Of a stretch of 64,000 nucleotides of DNA, positions 10,902 through 21,900 are shown one piece after another. The stretch's first letter is position 1, and every line of letters begins with the position of its first letter. Source of the DNA: Eucommia ulmoides (lineage: Eukaryota > Streptophyta > Magnoliopsida > Garryales > Eucommiaceae); contig CM028338.1 of assembly GCA_016647705.1 (NCBI GenBank), forward strand, positions 22,031,577 to 22,095,576, given 5' to 3'. Made by a program: the position numbers and the translations under genes. The notes beneath the pieces were generated by a model that was not told the DNA's origin, did not search any database, and saw nothing but the letters and a program-made list of their open reading frames with translations.

Positions 10902-11960
10902 CTCATCAGACATAGGAATGTCTTTAGGGACAACTAATTGAGTAAGAGGAGTGAGGTAAGCGGGTGGTTCTGGAGCTGGAGCTGGATTTGGAGGGGTGAA
11001 ATCAGCTGGTGGGTCAAATGTGGACTCTACAGTACCTGAAACTAGGTCCTCAGGAAATTACTCAATAGATGGATCAGTATAAAATTTAGAGTTAGGGATG
11101 GTAGACTTATCAAATGATCGTAAGGAAGAGAACATTTGATGCTCTCAAAAAATAATATGACGAGAGATACGAAACATTTTAGAAATGGGATCCTAATACC
11201 AATACCCCTTATGTTCAATACCATATCCAATGAAACAACATAGGTGAGCCCTTGGTTCCAATTTTTTATGTTCATGTGGTTTGAGAAGAACGAAACAAAC
11301 GCAACCAATGACTTTGAGTTCAGAATAATCAAGAGGCTTACCGAAAAGACGCTAAAATGGGGATTGATTGTGGATTGTGGCAGAAGGAACATGGTTGATT
11401 GTGTACACTGCGGTTAAGGCAACCTCACCCTAGAAGTACTCAAGACATGAAGAAGAAATGAGTAGAGAACGAACTGTGTCAAGAATGTGTCTATCTTTGT
11501 GTTCGACTCGTCCATTTTGTTGGGAGGTTCCAAGACACGAGCAGTGGGGAAGAGTGCCATTTTTGTGAAGTAGATTTATAAAAACACGGTCTTTGTATTC
11601 TACTGCATTATCTGAGCGAAAAACTTTGATATTCCAAGAAAATTGAGTTTGAACCATAGAAAAAAAATCAGAATATATTTGAAATAATTCAGATCTATGT
11701 TTCATAAGAAACAACCATGTATATCGAGAATAGTCATCCACAAATATAAAAAAATAGCGAGCACCGCCCATTGTTGCATGAGGAGAAGGCCCCCAAACAT
11801 CAGAATGTACTAAATCAAAATGTGCACTGGAAACAGACTAACTCTCATTAAAAGGTAAAGCTGGTTGTTTCACAAGTTGACAATAAATACAATGGAAATA
11901 CTCATGCTAAAATGAACCTAACTGACCATTAGAAATAAGATAACGAAGATGATTGGATGA
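10902..11960 (-). pseudogene. Copia integrase, broken
   Basis: This enzyme inserts the copied DNA into the genome. On the minus strand the order is a zinc-binding LWHSRLGHTS block, a DVWGP block (first catalytic Asp), FVDDYSRYTWLFLMKHRSEL, VFRSDNAVEYKD (second Asp), GTSQQNGRVEHK (Glu region) and the copia C-terminal CFIGYG block. The best open pieces are 11430-11771 and 11042-11392, separated by stops. The usual ERKHRH block reads EHKDRH. The downstream end (10902) is the target site of the nested insertion, and the chain continues into RT at 7620. Confidence 0.87.
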
Positions 11961-12412
11961 AGTGTGACCTAACCGAGAGTGCCACAATTCCACGAGTGAA
12001 AGTCTTGGGATGGATGCGGCTGATTGGTTTGGTAATGATGAGGATGGGAGGGGTGAGTGAGCTCAAAGAGGCGTCCAACTTTACGGTCGGTTCTAAGGAG
12101 TTTTCCTGTCTGAGGGTCCTGCACATGATAACCAATAGAAGAAAAATACAAATCAAGTCCAAGATCACATAATTGTCCAACAAATATAAGGTTGAGCATA
12201 AGCTTAGGGACCAAATATGTATCAGGAAGAGATAAATGAGAATTGTCAACATATCCAGTATGGCTGACTAATATATTTGATCCATTAGCAGTATGAATAG
12301 TAGGTGCATGCTCATCACGGGTTCTAGAAGAAATGATAGAGCAATCAGATGTTATGTGATTGTAACAGGCATAATCAAAATTGCATCGAGATGTACCTGG
12401 TGTAGTTGACAT
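11961..12412 (-). pseudogene. Copia protease region, catalytic triad altered
   Basis: The 147-codon open frame 11969-12412 matches the copia aspartic protease and following linker in layout: an N-terminal D..(N)HIT block, ANGSNILVSHTGYV, LPDTYLVPKLMLNLIFVGQL and DLGLDLYFS. The family's DSGA motif reads DYAC here, keeping Asp but losing Ser and Gly, so the protein would not be an active protease. It lies between gag and integrase as expected. Confidence 0.8.
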
Positions 12413-13458
12413 GGATATTTTTTTTATTAGTTTTGTTTAGAGCCTCGGTAAGCGCGGTGTAGAAACCACTCCAATCAGGTGGAGAGCTGGATGAAGTTCG
12501 TGTAGCATCACTGGCTACAACAACAACATTCTTTGACTTGAAATAGGACTGATTGTAAGAGCCTCGAGAGCGATATTGGTTCCTATTTGACTTATTTCCA
12601 AATGGAAGTTTAGGGCAGTTTGCAAGATAATGGCCCGGTTCTCTGCAGACCTTACACCGGCGAGAAGAACATTTGAGTAATTCATACCCTTGTGAATAAC
12701 AATACCTACAGTATAAGGGCTTCTGGGATAGGTTTGGCTTCCCTGCTGGTGTTACAAAAGTAACTAGTATTGTAGGAGCAACTGACGCTGCTAGGGAAAC
12801 ATCTGTATATGAGCTTTATAGTGTTACAAGACGTGTTTCCTTACTGAGTAGATTAGAAAATACATTGTTTAGAGAAGATAGCGTGCCCCGGTGGAGGATT
12901 GAAGCTTGTACGGGCTCAAAATTCTTCCAACAAGCCCATTAGGAATTGTATAATGCGTGTCTCTGTTCGGTATTTGGCATGAATGGCGGCGTCTTTTGTG
13001 CATTCCCAGGTTGGCTCAGTGATAGCCAACTGATCCCAAACGACAGTCATCTGGCATAGAAAACTATTTACAATTTGCCCATGTTCTTGGTGCATGCTAT
13101 GGAGGGTATAGAGAAGGCGATACCGATTTGAGATGTCTGCCTTGATATAACGGTCCTGGAGAAGATCCCAAGCTTCTTTTGCTGTCTGGATTGTACCAAA
13201 TTGAAGTTTGATCTCTAGAATGATAGTAACACGGAACCATATAAGAATCTGGTAATTTTTGCTATCCCATTCTTCTAGACGGTCAATGTATTTGGCTTTA
13301 TTTTCATTGTCCTTCTACTCGGGTTCAATGATATCTCCAGTCACGAAATGCCACAATCGTTGTCCACGGAGAAAGCTAGACATCTATTGAGCCCATACGA
13401 CATAATTGGTTTAATTTAAAATAGTAGTGATAACCCGAGGTGCATCAGATTCAGCCAT
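12413..13458 (-). pseudogene. Copia gag with zinc knuckle, broken
   Basis: Gag forms the particle that packages the element's RNA. A plausible start (MAESDAPRVITTIL) is at 13458. The capsid-like block TNYVVWAQ..MSSFLRGQRLWHFVTGD follows, then a helical region with DLLQDRYIK and WDQLA words. The nucleocapsid knuckle CKVCREPGHYLANC (CX2CX4HX4C, intact) is encoded near 12615-12660. Several stops interrupt the frame. A Ser/Asn-rich segment joins it to protease. Confidence 0.82.
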
Positions 13459-14251
13459 AGGAGCAAAAGAGTGGGTGAACTGGTATAGAAAATACTCAAA
13501 CAAAGAAGGAAGTGTATTATGTGATTACCAAATCAGAAAACGGAGGTCAGAAACAGATTCAAAACATTAAAAAATGCCAAGAATTGATCCAAGTTTGCAA
13601 AAAACCGGTCAACAAAGGCCTGAATTGGAACAAAGAAGTACTGATGACGTGGCAGGGGTTGAGGAGGCAACAGGGTGTTGACATGGTAGACGGTCAACGC
13701 TGATGTGGCATAAGTCAATGTTGACATGACACAGGTAAATGCTGATGTGGCGCTGACGTGGCAATGATTTAGCACTGACGTAGGCGCTAAATAGGCACTG
13801 ACTTAGCAGCTAGGGCTAACGTGGCAATGAGAGCACCAATTAGGCGGGTGAATCTGAGAGCAGAGCAACAACGGATGCTATGTGCTGCACGTGAGGGCAC
13901 GTGTAGCTGAGAACGACTGTGTGGTTTTGTTGGTTTGAATTGTGCCGGCGAGGCGGTTCTGATAGTGTATCGTGAGGTGAATTTGGAGCCTTGGTTGAAG
14001 CGTTAGAACCTAAATCCGAGACTTCGAAGGGTGGTGGTACTGCGGGTTGTTCGAAGCACGTGAGAGTACATCTGGACTCCGTTGATGGTGATTTTGGTGG
14101 CATTGTGTTCGTCTCTACAAGATGACGATGGCTGTATGGTGTTTGTTGATATCGAAGAATGGACAAAGCCTACAGTAGCAACGAAAGTCTTGGAAGAATA
14201 AGGGCGGCGGCGGAAGCATTAGGGTTGCAAAAAATTTATTTAGGAAAGACT
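13459..14251 (-). other. Long leader between primer site and gag
   Basis: About 800 bp separate the primer site from the gag start, long for a copia element with such short LTRs. The part at 13630-13830 is a degenerate run of 'gctgacgtggca'-like words. An open frame at 13840-14166 (108 codons, rich in Pro, Ser and Thr) has no recognised domain. It may be inserted or captured sequence, or a normal leader; I cannot decide. Confidence 0.5.
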
Positions 14252-14265
14252 TGCTCTTTGTACCA
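14252..14265 (-). promoter_or_regulatory. Primer-binding site (tRNA-Met type)
   Basis: Reads TGGTACAAAGAGCA on the minus strand directly after the 5' LTR. It is close to the TGGTATCAGAGC site that most plant copia elements use with initiator tRNA-Met. Confidence 0.75.
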
Positions 14266-14421
14266 TATTAAGATAATTGAGAAGTGAGGAATGAATCATA
14301 TATTGATATTATGAGAAAAGATAGATAGACTACAAGTTATACACAAGTATTTATAGGGACAGTAGGGGTTAGGGTTTTACCCTAATGGGTCAAGTGGGTC
14401 AAACCCATTATTATATTAACA
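14266..14421 (-). repeat. 5' LTR of the copia element
   Basis: Pairs with 5763-5917. On the plus strand it begins TATTAAG where its partner has TGTTAAG and ends ATTAACA, so one of the terminal bases has mutated. Confidence 0.92.
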
Positions 14422-14426
14422 ATACA

Positions 14427-15225
14427 TATGTTGAGGAATAAAATTGAACTTTAGACCTTTCGCGAGAGTGGTTAGTTAGATATCCACTAGGTTATAAGTT
14501 TTGGATTGTCATAGAATTGGTTAATCCCATGTTTTCTAGAATTAAGAAATTTTTAATAATTAAAATATAATTTAATCTCATGTAACATAGAAATAAAATG
14601 ATGATTCCAACGATCATTTCTATCAGTTGCCGAATCCCCACAAACGCAGCGTGAGTGTACTACTCGTAAATAAACTTACGTATTGTCCACAACTTCCACT
14701 GAGCGCTAGTCATGTGGGTCCGAATGCACGTCCAAACAAGAGCACAACTCTTGAAAAGAAATAGATTACACAACTATAAGCCATTGACGTTAGATACAAC
14801 TCGACCAAAACTATAGGGATAATGTCACCTTGAGTGGCCAAGACGTCCACTATCATATCCTCCATACGAATCACGATCTCAGTTGATGTAATATAACACT
14901 AACAAATGAATAGATTATGCTAATGGATATGCCCAATGCAATGAGACGTCGGTATCGGTAAGTCTCACAGGGTCCGAGTTGACTGTCTTAGCTCTTGTAG
15001 CACTCATCATCAAAATAAATTCCAATTATTATCTCTCGATGTACAAACATAGCATGCTATGTGGTTTGAATAAAAAATTCACCATTCCACAAACTAAAGA
15101 TCTTTATGATTTTTTTGGAAGAATATCGTGTTGATTTTCACTCTCAAAAATAAAACTTCGTAGATTGCAATATGTTGATGTCAAATATTGGTCAAGTACA
15201 ATAGTATGGTTTGGTCAGGGTGTCT

Positions 15226-15228
<3 letters not shown>
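14427..15228. other. Unassigned sequence right of the copia element
   Basis: No gene or repeat boundary recognised. The middle (14640-15000) has a more even base composition and phrases such as 'catgtgggtccgaatgcacg' that look like part of an old LTR, but no partner copy is present in the window. Confidence 0.4.

Positions 15229-15271
<43 letters not shown>
15229..15271. repeat. Poly(T) run of about 43
   Basis: An uninterrupted T run, that is, poly(A) on the minus strand. It could be the tail of a retroposed sequence lying to its right on the minus strand. No tRNA-like boxes or LINE coding sequence were found next to it. Confidence 0.9.
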
Positions 15272-15272
<1 letters not shown>

Positions 15273-16079
15273 TGTTGGGATAAAGGTGAAGTCTGAGAAG
15301 GGTCCTGAATGATTAGTAATTTGAGAAGTCTTGATATCTGAGAACAGTCCTGATCTGTTCTGGGGTGTGCCCTGAGCCGTTACCTGCACAAAGGACTGGC
15401 CGTGGAGTGCCTGGTGTCACGGTCCTAGCCTTTCGAGGCTGGAAAGCAGACCGTATGGTGCTAACTAGGGGATCGCATAGTAGTAAGCTTGAAGATCAGA
15501 GAATATCAAATAGTAGAAATAGTTTTCAATAGCAATGAGTTTCCCTACAACAACACATGCTGGCAATGTAGAGAAGAATACAATTATAATAAAAATAACA
15601 ATTGTATTAATATCAAAGGTTATAAGGTGTGAAAGACTTGAATAACTTTAAGAGCTTGTCCTCCCACATAATACTTTAAACAAAAAAATACAAGTGATAA
15701 CAACAAACATCATTATGCTCGAGGAGATATAATAGGGTCTTTCTATAAGAAATGAAAGAAATAAACTAAATTAAGCTAAACTAATCTAGAAACTAAATAA
15801 AAAGGGTCACGGACAAGCGACTATGTGCGAGAACAAGTATTAGACAAGTTAAGATCGTGACACCCGGCGTGTCCCCTTCCGACGTGATAATAAGAGCTCA
15901 GAGGAAATATAAAAATGCTTTGAATACTCACAAAGCAACTATTACCTCTTGCAACACTGTTCACATTTCCTTTTCTTGGCGGTGGGCTGATTAGTATTTG
16001 GAGGATTAGTGGCCTAAGCTGGGATTAGCATCTTAAGCTTGGCGTGTTACCACTGTACGGGAATGTGGGGGAGATTAGC
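15272..16079. other. Non-coding stretch between poly(T) and the LTR-like repeat
   Basis: No supported gene. Words such as 'tgtcacggtcctagcc' (15415-15430) and 'gtgacacccggcgtgtcc' recall LTR or leader sequences of Tat elements. The left limit of the Tat LTR is probably in here, but I cannot place it. Confidence 0.35.
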
Positions 16080-16517
16080 CTAAGGGCCTGGGATTTTTGG
16101 CCTTTTAAGGAGAATCCCATAGACGATGGGCGTTCGGAAGTAGACGGATGACCCAGTCTATGAGGCTTGGTGGATTTTCCCTTCGATCCTTCACTGCATG
16201 AAGTCCCATTCCCAGCCCTTCTTGGCAAGATGAGAGAAACAGGGGATGTTTTCATAGAGGAGTTTATAGAGTTGAATTTCGAGGTGGGAATTGCCGGCCT
16301 GGGAATATTACCGAGATGGGAGGAGGTCTCCCCAGCCTGACGACTGACCTTCTTGGACAGAAGCAGGAATGATCTCCTAGGATGACCGGTTTGGGCTGAG
16401 TCGTGCCTCTAATCGATAGAATCTTCATACTTTGTCATCAGTAGAACTGAGTCTCATTGGGGATTTGTGTACACGTGGCAGTCTTCTATTAGGTGTTTAG
16501 TAATGACCATTTTCACA
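16080..16517. repeat. LTR-like repeat shared with 31037-31472
   Basis: About 435 bp align with 31037-31472 in the same direction, including 'gacgatgggcgttcg', 'ccttcactgcatgaagtccc', 'gggaatattaccgagatggg' and 'ggtgtttagtaatgacca'. Both end in 'ttttcaca/ttttaca', which on the minus strand would be a TG start. It lies at the far end of the Tat element and is probably part of its LTR (minus orientation). The 76-residue minus frame here is not a gene. Confidence 0.65.
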
Positions 16518-17372
16518 CTCAGAAGCTGCCCTCCAGGACCTAGTACAGAGAAGGAACTTAAGGCAATGAGGACTCTGTTTTGCTCCTGCTGGTGTTCTTG
16601 ATACTCGTTTGGAAACATTTCGAAGTTTTTGATGTTTCAGAACGTCTTGGGTTGTGACTTCAGTGTCTTTCCGTTCAAAGAAAGAGTGTTTTTCCAAGAT
16701 GGGAACTTACTAACCCGAGACAAAGATAGGCGACTTGAAATTGGCCCTTCAGGCCTAAACCGTTTTAGATTCTTTGATACACTTCTTATCTAACCGGTGT
16801 ACTAACCAATGCCCCCTAAGCCGTCCGATTATTGTGAAGGATCAGTAGGACACGACCCCTATATAAAAGGGGCACCTCATGCTCATTTTCACACTTGAGA
16901 GTTGTCTGGAGCACCTTCCCCTTTCCGGTTAGTATCTTTCACTTCCTTCTTTATGCTTTCCTTATTTTCTTATTCTTCTTCATTTTCTTCCATTTCTTCT
17001 TCACGGTTTATCTCTAGCTTAGGGTTCGCCCCTTCAAACTAGACCTTGTCAGTCTCTTCGCTCTAGCAAATTGAGCCTAGCTCGGATACACCAGGGGCCT
17101 TGCCCCTTAGCTCGAAGGAGTGACTACGCTTGTCTAGTGGTGCAGTTCAATCGAACCCTGCCCCAGCAGCTCGGACGGTGGACTTTCCAGATTAAAGCGG
17201 TGGAGTTAGACTTTCTGAGGACCTCCTAGTTGAACTTAACTCATATTCGAACAGCGAGGTTGGGTCTAATGCAGACTTCCTGGAGGCTTTGGAAACCTCT
17301 CCTCAGCCCTAGGCATCTCGATACAGTTTTGTTCCTCCAAAAAGTCCTATATAGAGGATTAAGTCGAGAATG
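16518..17372 (+). promoter_or_regulatory. Upstream region of the antisense ORF with TATA box
   Basis: TATATAAAAG at 16860-16869 follows a GC-rich stretch. About 40 bp on, 'ttttcacacttgagagttgt' repeats a phrase from 16511-16525. The C/T-rich leader at 16920-17020 fits a 5' untranslated region. This would drive the plus-strand ORF that starts near 17373. No primer site was recognised between the TATA box and the ORF, which argues that this is an internal promoter rather than an ordinary 5' LTR. Confidence 0.5.
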
Positions 17373-19110
17373 ATGCAGGTTGAGCTCACCTCGGCCTGGA
17401 GTAATTGCACATTCCCTGATACGATTGAGGTCTATCTTCCCCGTGTTGAGGAGCTAGCATGCACTTTCCTAGGGGCTTCATTAACGTGTACCAGGAAAAA
17501 CTGGATGCCGATTTGAGGTTTCTCATCCATCCATAGGTCAGGGCCCTCTACTCGGAGTTCGGGTTGTGTCCATCACAGTTCGTTCCAAATAGAATGAGGG
17601 CAATGGTGGCCTCCTACTTTATTTTCTGGGTAGAGGGGATTGAACCATCTGTCGAGCTCTTCAGGGATTTATTTTTCCTCAAGTTAATGCCCTTCAGAAA
17701 GGGTTGGTACTACATCACCTCCAGGAGGCAATTCCTTCATGGCCTGGAGTTGTTGATAAAGAATTAGAAACCCAAGTACTTTTACCTCGGGGGTAGTGGT
17801 TGGGACTTTAGCCCTACAGAGGAATGGATAAACCCTATGCAACACCATCTAGATGGATTGAGGAACAATCGGTAAGAGTCATATTCCGTGTCCTGGGGGC
17901 GAGGTTCCCTATCCAGTCAATATTTCTAACTTTTTTTTTTTTTGTCTTGCAGTTCCCGAAAAGAAAAATAAGAGAGAAGTAAGAACTAGCCTTTTAATTT
18001 AGCAGCAGAGAGACGCTGTCCTCAGCATGATTTTCACCAATGTTGGTTAGCTGTTGGAGTCCACTCTCTACGAATTTTATTTCTATCGGGCTCCATCCCT
18101 ACCTCCTCCAGTAATCGATTCGGCATCCGAAAATAATAAGTTTTATTCTCTCCTCGGCATTATTTGGATACTTTATATTTCTTCTTCTTTTCTGTCACCT
18201 TGTTCTCTTCTGGGTAGAGATGGACAAGGAAGCACTGGAGAAGATCATGAAGCAATGGCTAGACAAAGAGGCGGTCGAGAAAGGGCAGATGTCTCAGCCC
18301 CAGGCCAGGGTGCCTGAGGAGGGAGAGCCGACAGCAACTCGATAATCCCCTTATGAGGCCCCTATATGGACTGTTACCACACCGAGAAGAGAGACGCGGA
18401 GAAGATAGATGTTTTCCCAATAAGGACTGATCTCTCATTCCTTTACTGAGCAGGCTGAAGCTGGAGATTCGCAAGGAAAAGAGAAGAGGAAGGTAGTCCA
18501 CGTTGAGGCCGAGGAGGGGAAAAAATAGACGAGATCAGAATGGGTAATTCTGAAAGTTCCTCAAGCGAGCTAGGTGGCCATTGACGTTTCCCAAGCGAGC
18601 TCGATCCAAGCACCTGAGACCTTTTTCGTGCTAGACATAGGACTCCTCCTCGACCAACGTATCCTAGAGTTCCTATAACTTCTGCCCAACTTCATCCACA
18701 TGATTACCCCGCCTCAGGACCTCCAGATGGTTGACTCCAAGAGCAACGTTAAGGTCGTCTCCAAGCTGTACAAGGACGTAATGTCGGTAAGTCCCTTCAA
18801 AACTCTAGAACTCTTCTTGGTCTTTTCCCTTTTAATTTTTTCCAAATGTTATATTTTTGCCATGCAGACTTTTTTTAAGACGGCCTCAGTTGGGATGAGC
18901 CTCCACCAAACCTTGGAGAGAGAGAGAGAGAAAACTCATTGAGGAGAAAGTTAATTATGTGGCCCACATGAATAAATTCCATGAGAAGTTTAAGAAGGTC
19001 GTTGCCAACGAGAATGAATTCAGGGAATATGTGGGGGTGTTATCCAGCGAGAAGGAACAAATTCTCACCCAGGTCAACAAGCTAGAGGCCAACCTGGCTG
19101 CTGTGAAGTA
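17373..19110 (+). pseudogene. Antisense ORF of a Tat element ('putative gypsy-type transposon' family)
   Basis: The decayed protein begins near 17373 (NCTFPDTIEVYLPRVEEL). It continues in a second frame with a CPSQFVPNRMRAMVASYFIF block, then GWYYITSRRQF and GGSGWDFSPTEEW. This pattern matches the plant family known as 'putative gypsy type transposon' (Transposase_28), reported as an extra ORF in Tat-lineage elements, often antisense to pol. Function is unknown. Two introns are visible: 17871-17952 (gtaagag..cttgcag) and 18787-18867 (gtaagtc..catgcag). After the second intron comes a Lys/Glu-rich coiled coil (NYVAHMNKFHEKFKKV) ending at a stop near 19108. The first exon has a frameshift near 17480 and several stops. 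It lies between the C-terminal end of minus-strand pol (20840) and the LTR-like repeat, the place expected for such an ORF. Confidence 0.65.
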
Positions 19111-20518
19111 GAGGCTTCTAAGGTGGAATAGAAATAAGAGGTGACCATAGCCCAACCCGAGCAAGAGGCCGTTGACAAGTAGAAGCAAACCCCCGCCTTT
19201 ATTGATTTGAAGCTTGAAATGGCTATGGATATAATGTAGGATAGGCACAGGATAATGGTCTGGAATCTCCAAGTTGGGTTCCTTACCTTAGTGTCTAGGC
19301 TCATTATGTGACTTGAGCTCGGCATAAAGCCTGAGCTTGGAGGAGGGCCTAAGCTTGGAAGAGGGTTTATGCTCGTCACGAAGCCTGAGCCTGGAGCAAG
19401 GTTTGAGGTCGGCCATAACCTTAAGCTCAACCCAGTCTTCCTCATAGACTTGAGACATTTCTTTGTCATTTTTGCCTTTTGACATTTACTTAGGTTGTTG
19501 AGGTCTTTAGGATGCTATGTTTGAGTTCAAAAGACAAAATTCTTGTCCAATACCTTCTTGTTTGAACTCTTCCCGATATCAGAACTATTCCCAATCTCGG
19601 GGAAAGGTCTTGGTCTCGGAATTCTTCTCGGTCTTGGGACTCGACGGTGCGCAGCTCTAACCGGCCACTTCCCATGACTTGAGGTTTTTCTTTATCTTTT
19701 AGTTTAGGGTCAGGCATCTTGTTAAGGGTATCTCATTTTTTCAACGCCACTCAAAAGTTGTTAAATGTCCCGAGCTCAGTGGGTGACCTGATCTCAACAT
19801 AAAGCCTGACTTTGGAATGGTGTCTGAGCTCAGCATGTGGCCTGATCTCAATACATTGCCCGACCTTAGCATGATAGGAACTTTGCCTAGTCTCGAAGCT
19901 CGGCATTGTTGAGCCCTTCTCGACACACCAATTATGGCTTCATCTTATACTCAACGAAAATAAGGACTTCACTTAAACCAACCCTTATTGGTCATGGAGA
20001 TCTATGCCCGACATGATCTCAAGATAATTTTTACAGAGGTGTTTAGCTATTTTGGTTCAAAAAATTTTATGTTTTCTATTATCGACTTGTACCTTTTCAT
20101 GGTCAGATTGGTGTTTTCAACTATTTTACCATATCTATACCTTCCTTGCCCCTAGCCTATTAACCAAGCAAAGCTCGGGTGGTAGGATTTGACTCGGGGG
20201 GCACTCGTACGGCGTCTGGCCCTCGTAGTCCCTAGAGGTGCAACACTATGGTCAGTCCCCTATGGCCAGTCATAGATAGGTTGTCTTTAGTAGGGCTAAT
20301 CCCTGAGCCTTTTTGGGTTATCCCAATTTGTCTTTATAGGAGCACCGCCCCTTTGTGTCGCCTGAACTTAGCTCGGCTGTGAGGGGTAAGATGCTTAACC
20401 ATAGGCCATCAGACCCGATCGATATTTTGTCATCAGAGGACAAATAAGGTTGGTCCCCGATCATAAACTACTGACTTCTGTAGGGGGTCCGATTATTACC
20501 CTTAACGATGTGCACTGG
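19111..20518. other. Tat 3' region, non-coding, with short degenerate repeats
   Basis: From 19285 to 19930 a phrase like 'ctcggcatgaagcctgagct' recurs many times at about 20-40 bp spacing in degenerate form ('gcctgagcttggagg', 'gcctaagcttggaag', 'gcctgactttggaat'). Open frames on the minus strand there (Leu/Arg/Ser-rich) are created by these repeats. From 19930 to 20518 no structure was recognised. Confidence 0.5.
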
Positions 20519-20760
20519 GATGCCGTTTTGTTGATGTGTTGAAGGGATTTTCATCACTGTCTATGATGGGATGAAGAGATGCTTTGCCCTGACTCTACAC
20601 TTTATTTAGAGATTGGCTAGAGGGATGCTCCTCCCCATCCATGATGGGACAAAGGGTTGCTCTTTCTCCCCTTTACACTTTATTTGGAGATTAGACGGAG
20701 GGCTGCTCCTCCCCGTCCATGATGGAATAGAGGTTTGCTTTTCCCCCCACATCTATACTT
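20519..20760. repeat. Tandem repeat, about 2.5 units of about 80 bp
   Basis: Phrases 'atgatgggacaaagggttgc', 'cactttatttggagatt' and 'gctcctccccatcc' recur in order at about 80-bp spacing. The 93-residue plus-strand frame at 20613-20894 is formed from this repeat and is not a gene. It lies just downstream of pol, in what would be the 3' untranslated part of the Tat element. Confidence 0.8.
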
Positions 20761-20839
20761 GTAAAGATTTGAGAGTGGAACACGTGTTAAATCAAATACG
20801 TCTTTCATTGATTGATAAGTTGATTACAAACTACGAAAG

Positions 20840-21900
20840 TGAAATTTCTTCAAGTCTAGACTACTGCATTCTCTCTGGGATAGTAGCGTTTTAGGTTTTC
20901 GGCTTTCCAAGGGTGCCTCAATGGGACTCCTTCTTCCCAAGTCAGAGCTAATTTGTTGGTGTTTTGATCCTTGGTGGCTAGGGTAACCTTCCTGAGGATG
21001 GGGTCGCCAACATCAAATATCCGTGGTTAGACCCTTCTGTCATAGTGCCTAGTTGCCGTTTGCTGATAGGCTGCTTGCCGTACTTGGGCTCATTCCCTTA
21101 TTTTCTCGAAAAAGTCAAGGTTTAGGGCTAGAGATGCCTTGTTCTCTTCCGGGCTAAAGGGAATGGCCATATTGGTTGAAGGCATGTCGATCTCAGCAGG
21201 GATGACAACTTCGAATTCGAAGGTCATTACAAATGGAGTCTCCTCGGTAGGGGCCTTTGCCATTGTACGATATGCCAAAAGAATATGGTACACATCTTTA
21301 ACCCATCTCCCATTGGATTTATCCAACCTAGTCTTGAGCCCATACAGGATTGTTTGGTTGGTAACTTCTACTTGTCCATTTGCTTGCGGATGTCCTAGGG
21401 AAGCGAAATGGGTCTGAATCTGCAGCCCCACACAGAATTCTGAGAAGAGATCATTATCAAATTGTTTCCCGTTGTCGGACATGGTGGCCTTAGGAATTAT
21501 AAAGCAACAGACTATTTTTTCCAGACGAAGTCTCTATTCTTGTCTTTCATGATTCATGTTAGGGGCTCAGATTTTACTCACTTTATAAAGTAGTCAATCG
21601 CGATGATAAGTAATTTCCTCAACCTGGATCTTTGAGAGAATAGTCCTAGAAGATCAGTGCCCCACTGGAAAAAGGGCCACGGTCTCGTCATACGGACGAG
21701 GAAGATGAGGATGAGAGGCGAACCTCTGGAACTTGTCACATTTCTTAGTAAACTCCATGGAGTCTTTGTTCATTTCCGGCCAGAAGTACTCATGACGAAT
21801 GAGCTTATGGACCATAGACCTTCTTCCTAAGCGGTTGCCACTCACTCTTTTGTGGACCTCCATCATTAGATAAATAGTTTGCTTCAGTTTCAAGCATCGA
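20840..21900 (-). pseudogene. Tat integrase, broken
   Basis: Zinc-binding and linker part at 21654-21893: VHKRVSGNRLGRRSMVHKLI, RHEYFWPEM, KKCDKFQRFA. The catalytic core is open at 21090-21482: DNGKQFDNDLFSEFC (second Asp), FASLGHPQANGQVEVTNQTI (Glu region; family usually NGQ.E..N) and LLAYRTMAKAPTEETPF. The tail down to about 20840 shows DVGDPILRKV and LRHPWKAENLKRYYP, the usual closing block. The first catalytic Asp lies in the broken stretch between the two open parts. A 92-codon plus-strand frame here is a shadow. Confidence 0.85.

Larger units (their letters stand above)
5763..14421 (-). mobile_element. Ty1/copia element (Ale/Retrofit-like, short LTRs), complete but dead
   Basis: The element has 155-bp LTRs at 5763-5917 and 14266-14421 and is flanked by a perfect 5-bp duplication ATACA (5758-5762 and 14422-14426). 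Read on the minus strand the order is LTR, tRNA-Met-type primer site, gag with zinc knuckle, protease, integrase, RT, RNase H, polypurine tract, LTR, which is the copia order. Short LTRs fit the Ale/Retrofit group, an inference from length only. Removing the nested insertion at 7621-10901 leaves about 5.4 kb, close to the usual copia size. The reading frame is broken by many stops and frameshifts, so it is inactive. It is the outermost layer of this part of the window. Confidence 0.9.

Noticed and set aside
15192-15389. 65-residue frame with a poly-lysine run
   Set aside because: Caused by the poly(T) tract.
20613-20894. 93-residue plus-strand frame with repeated LLPVHDG
   Set aside because: Created by the roughly 80-bp tandem repeat and antisense to the Tat pol tail.
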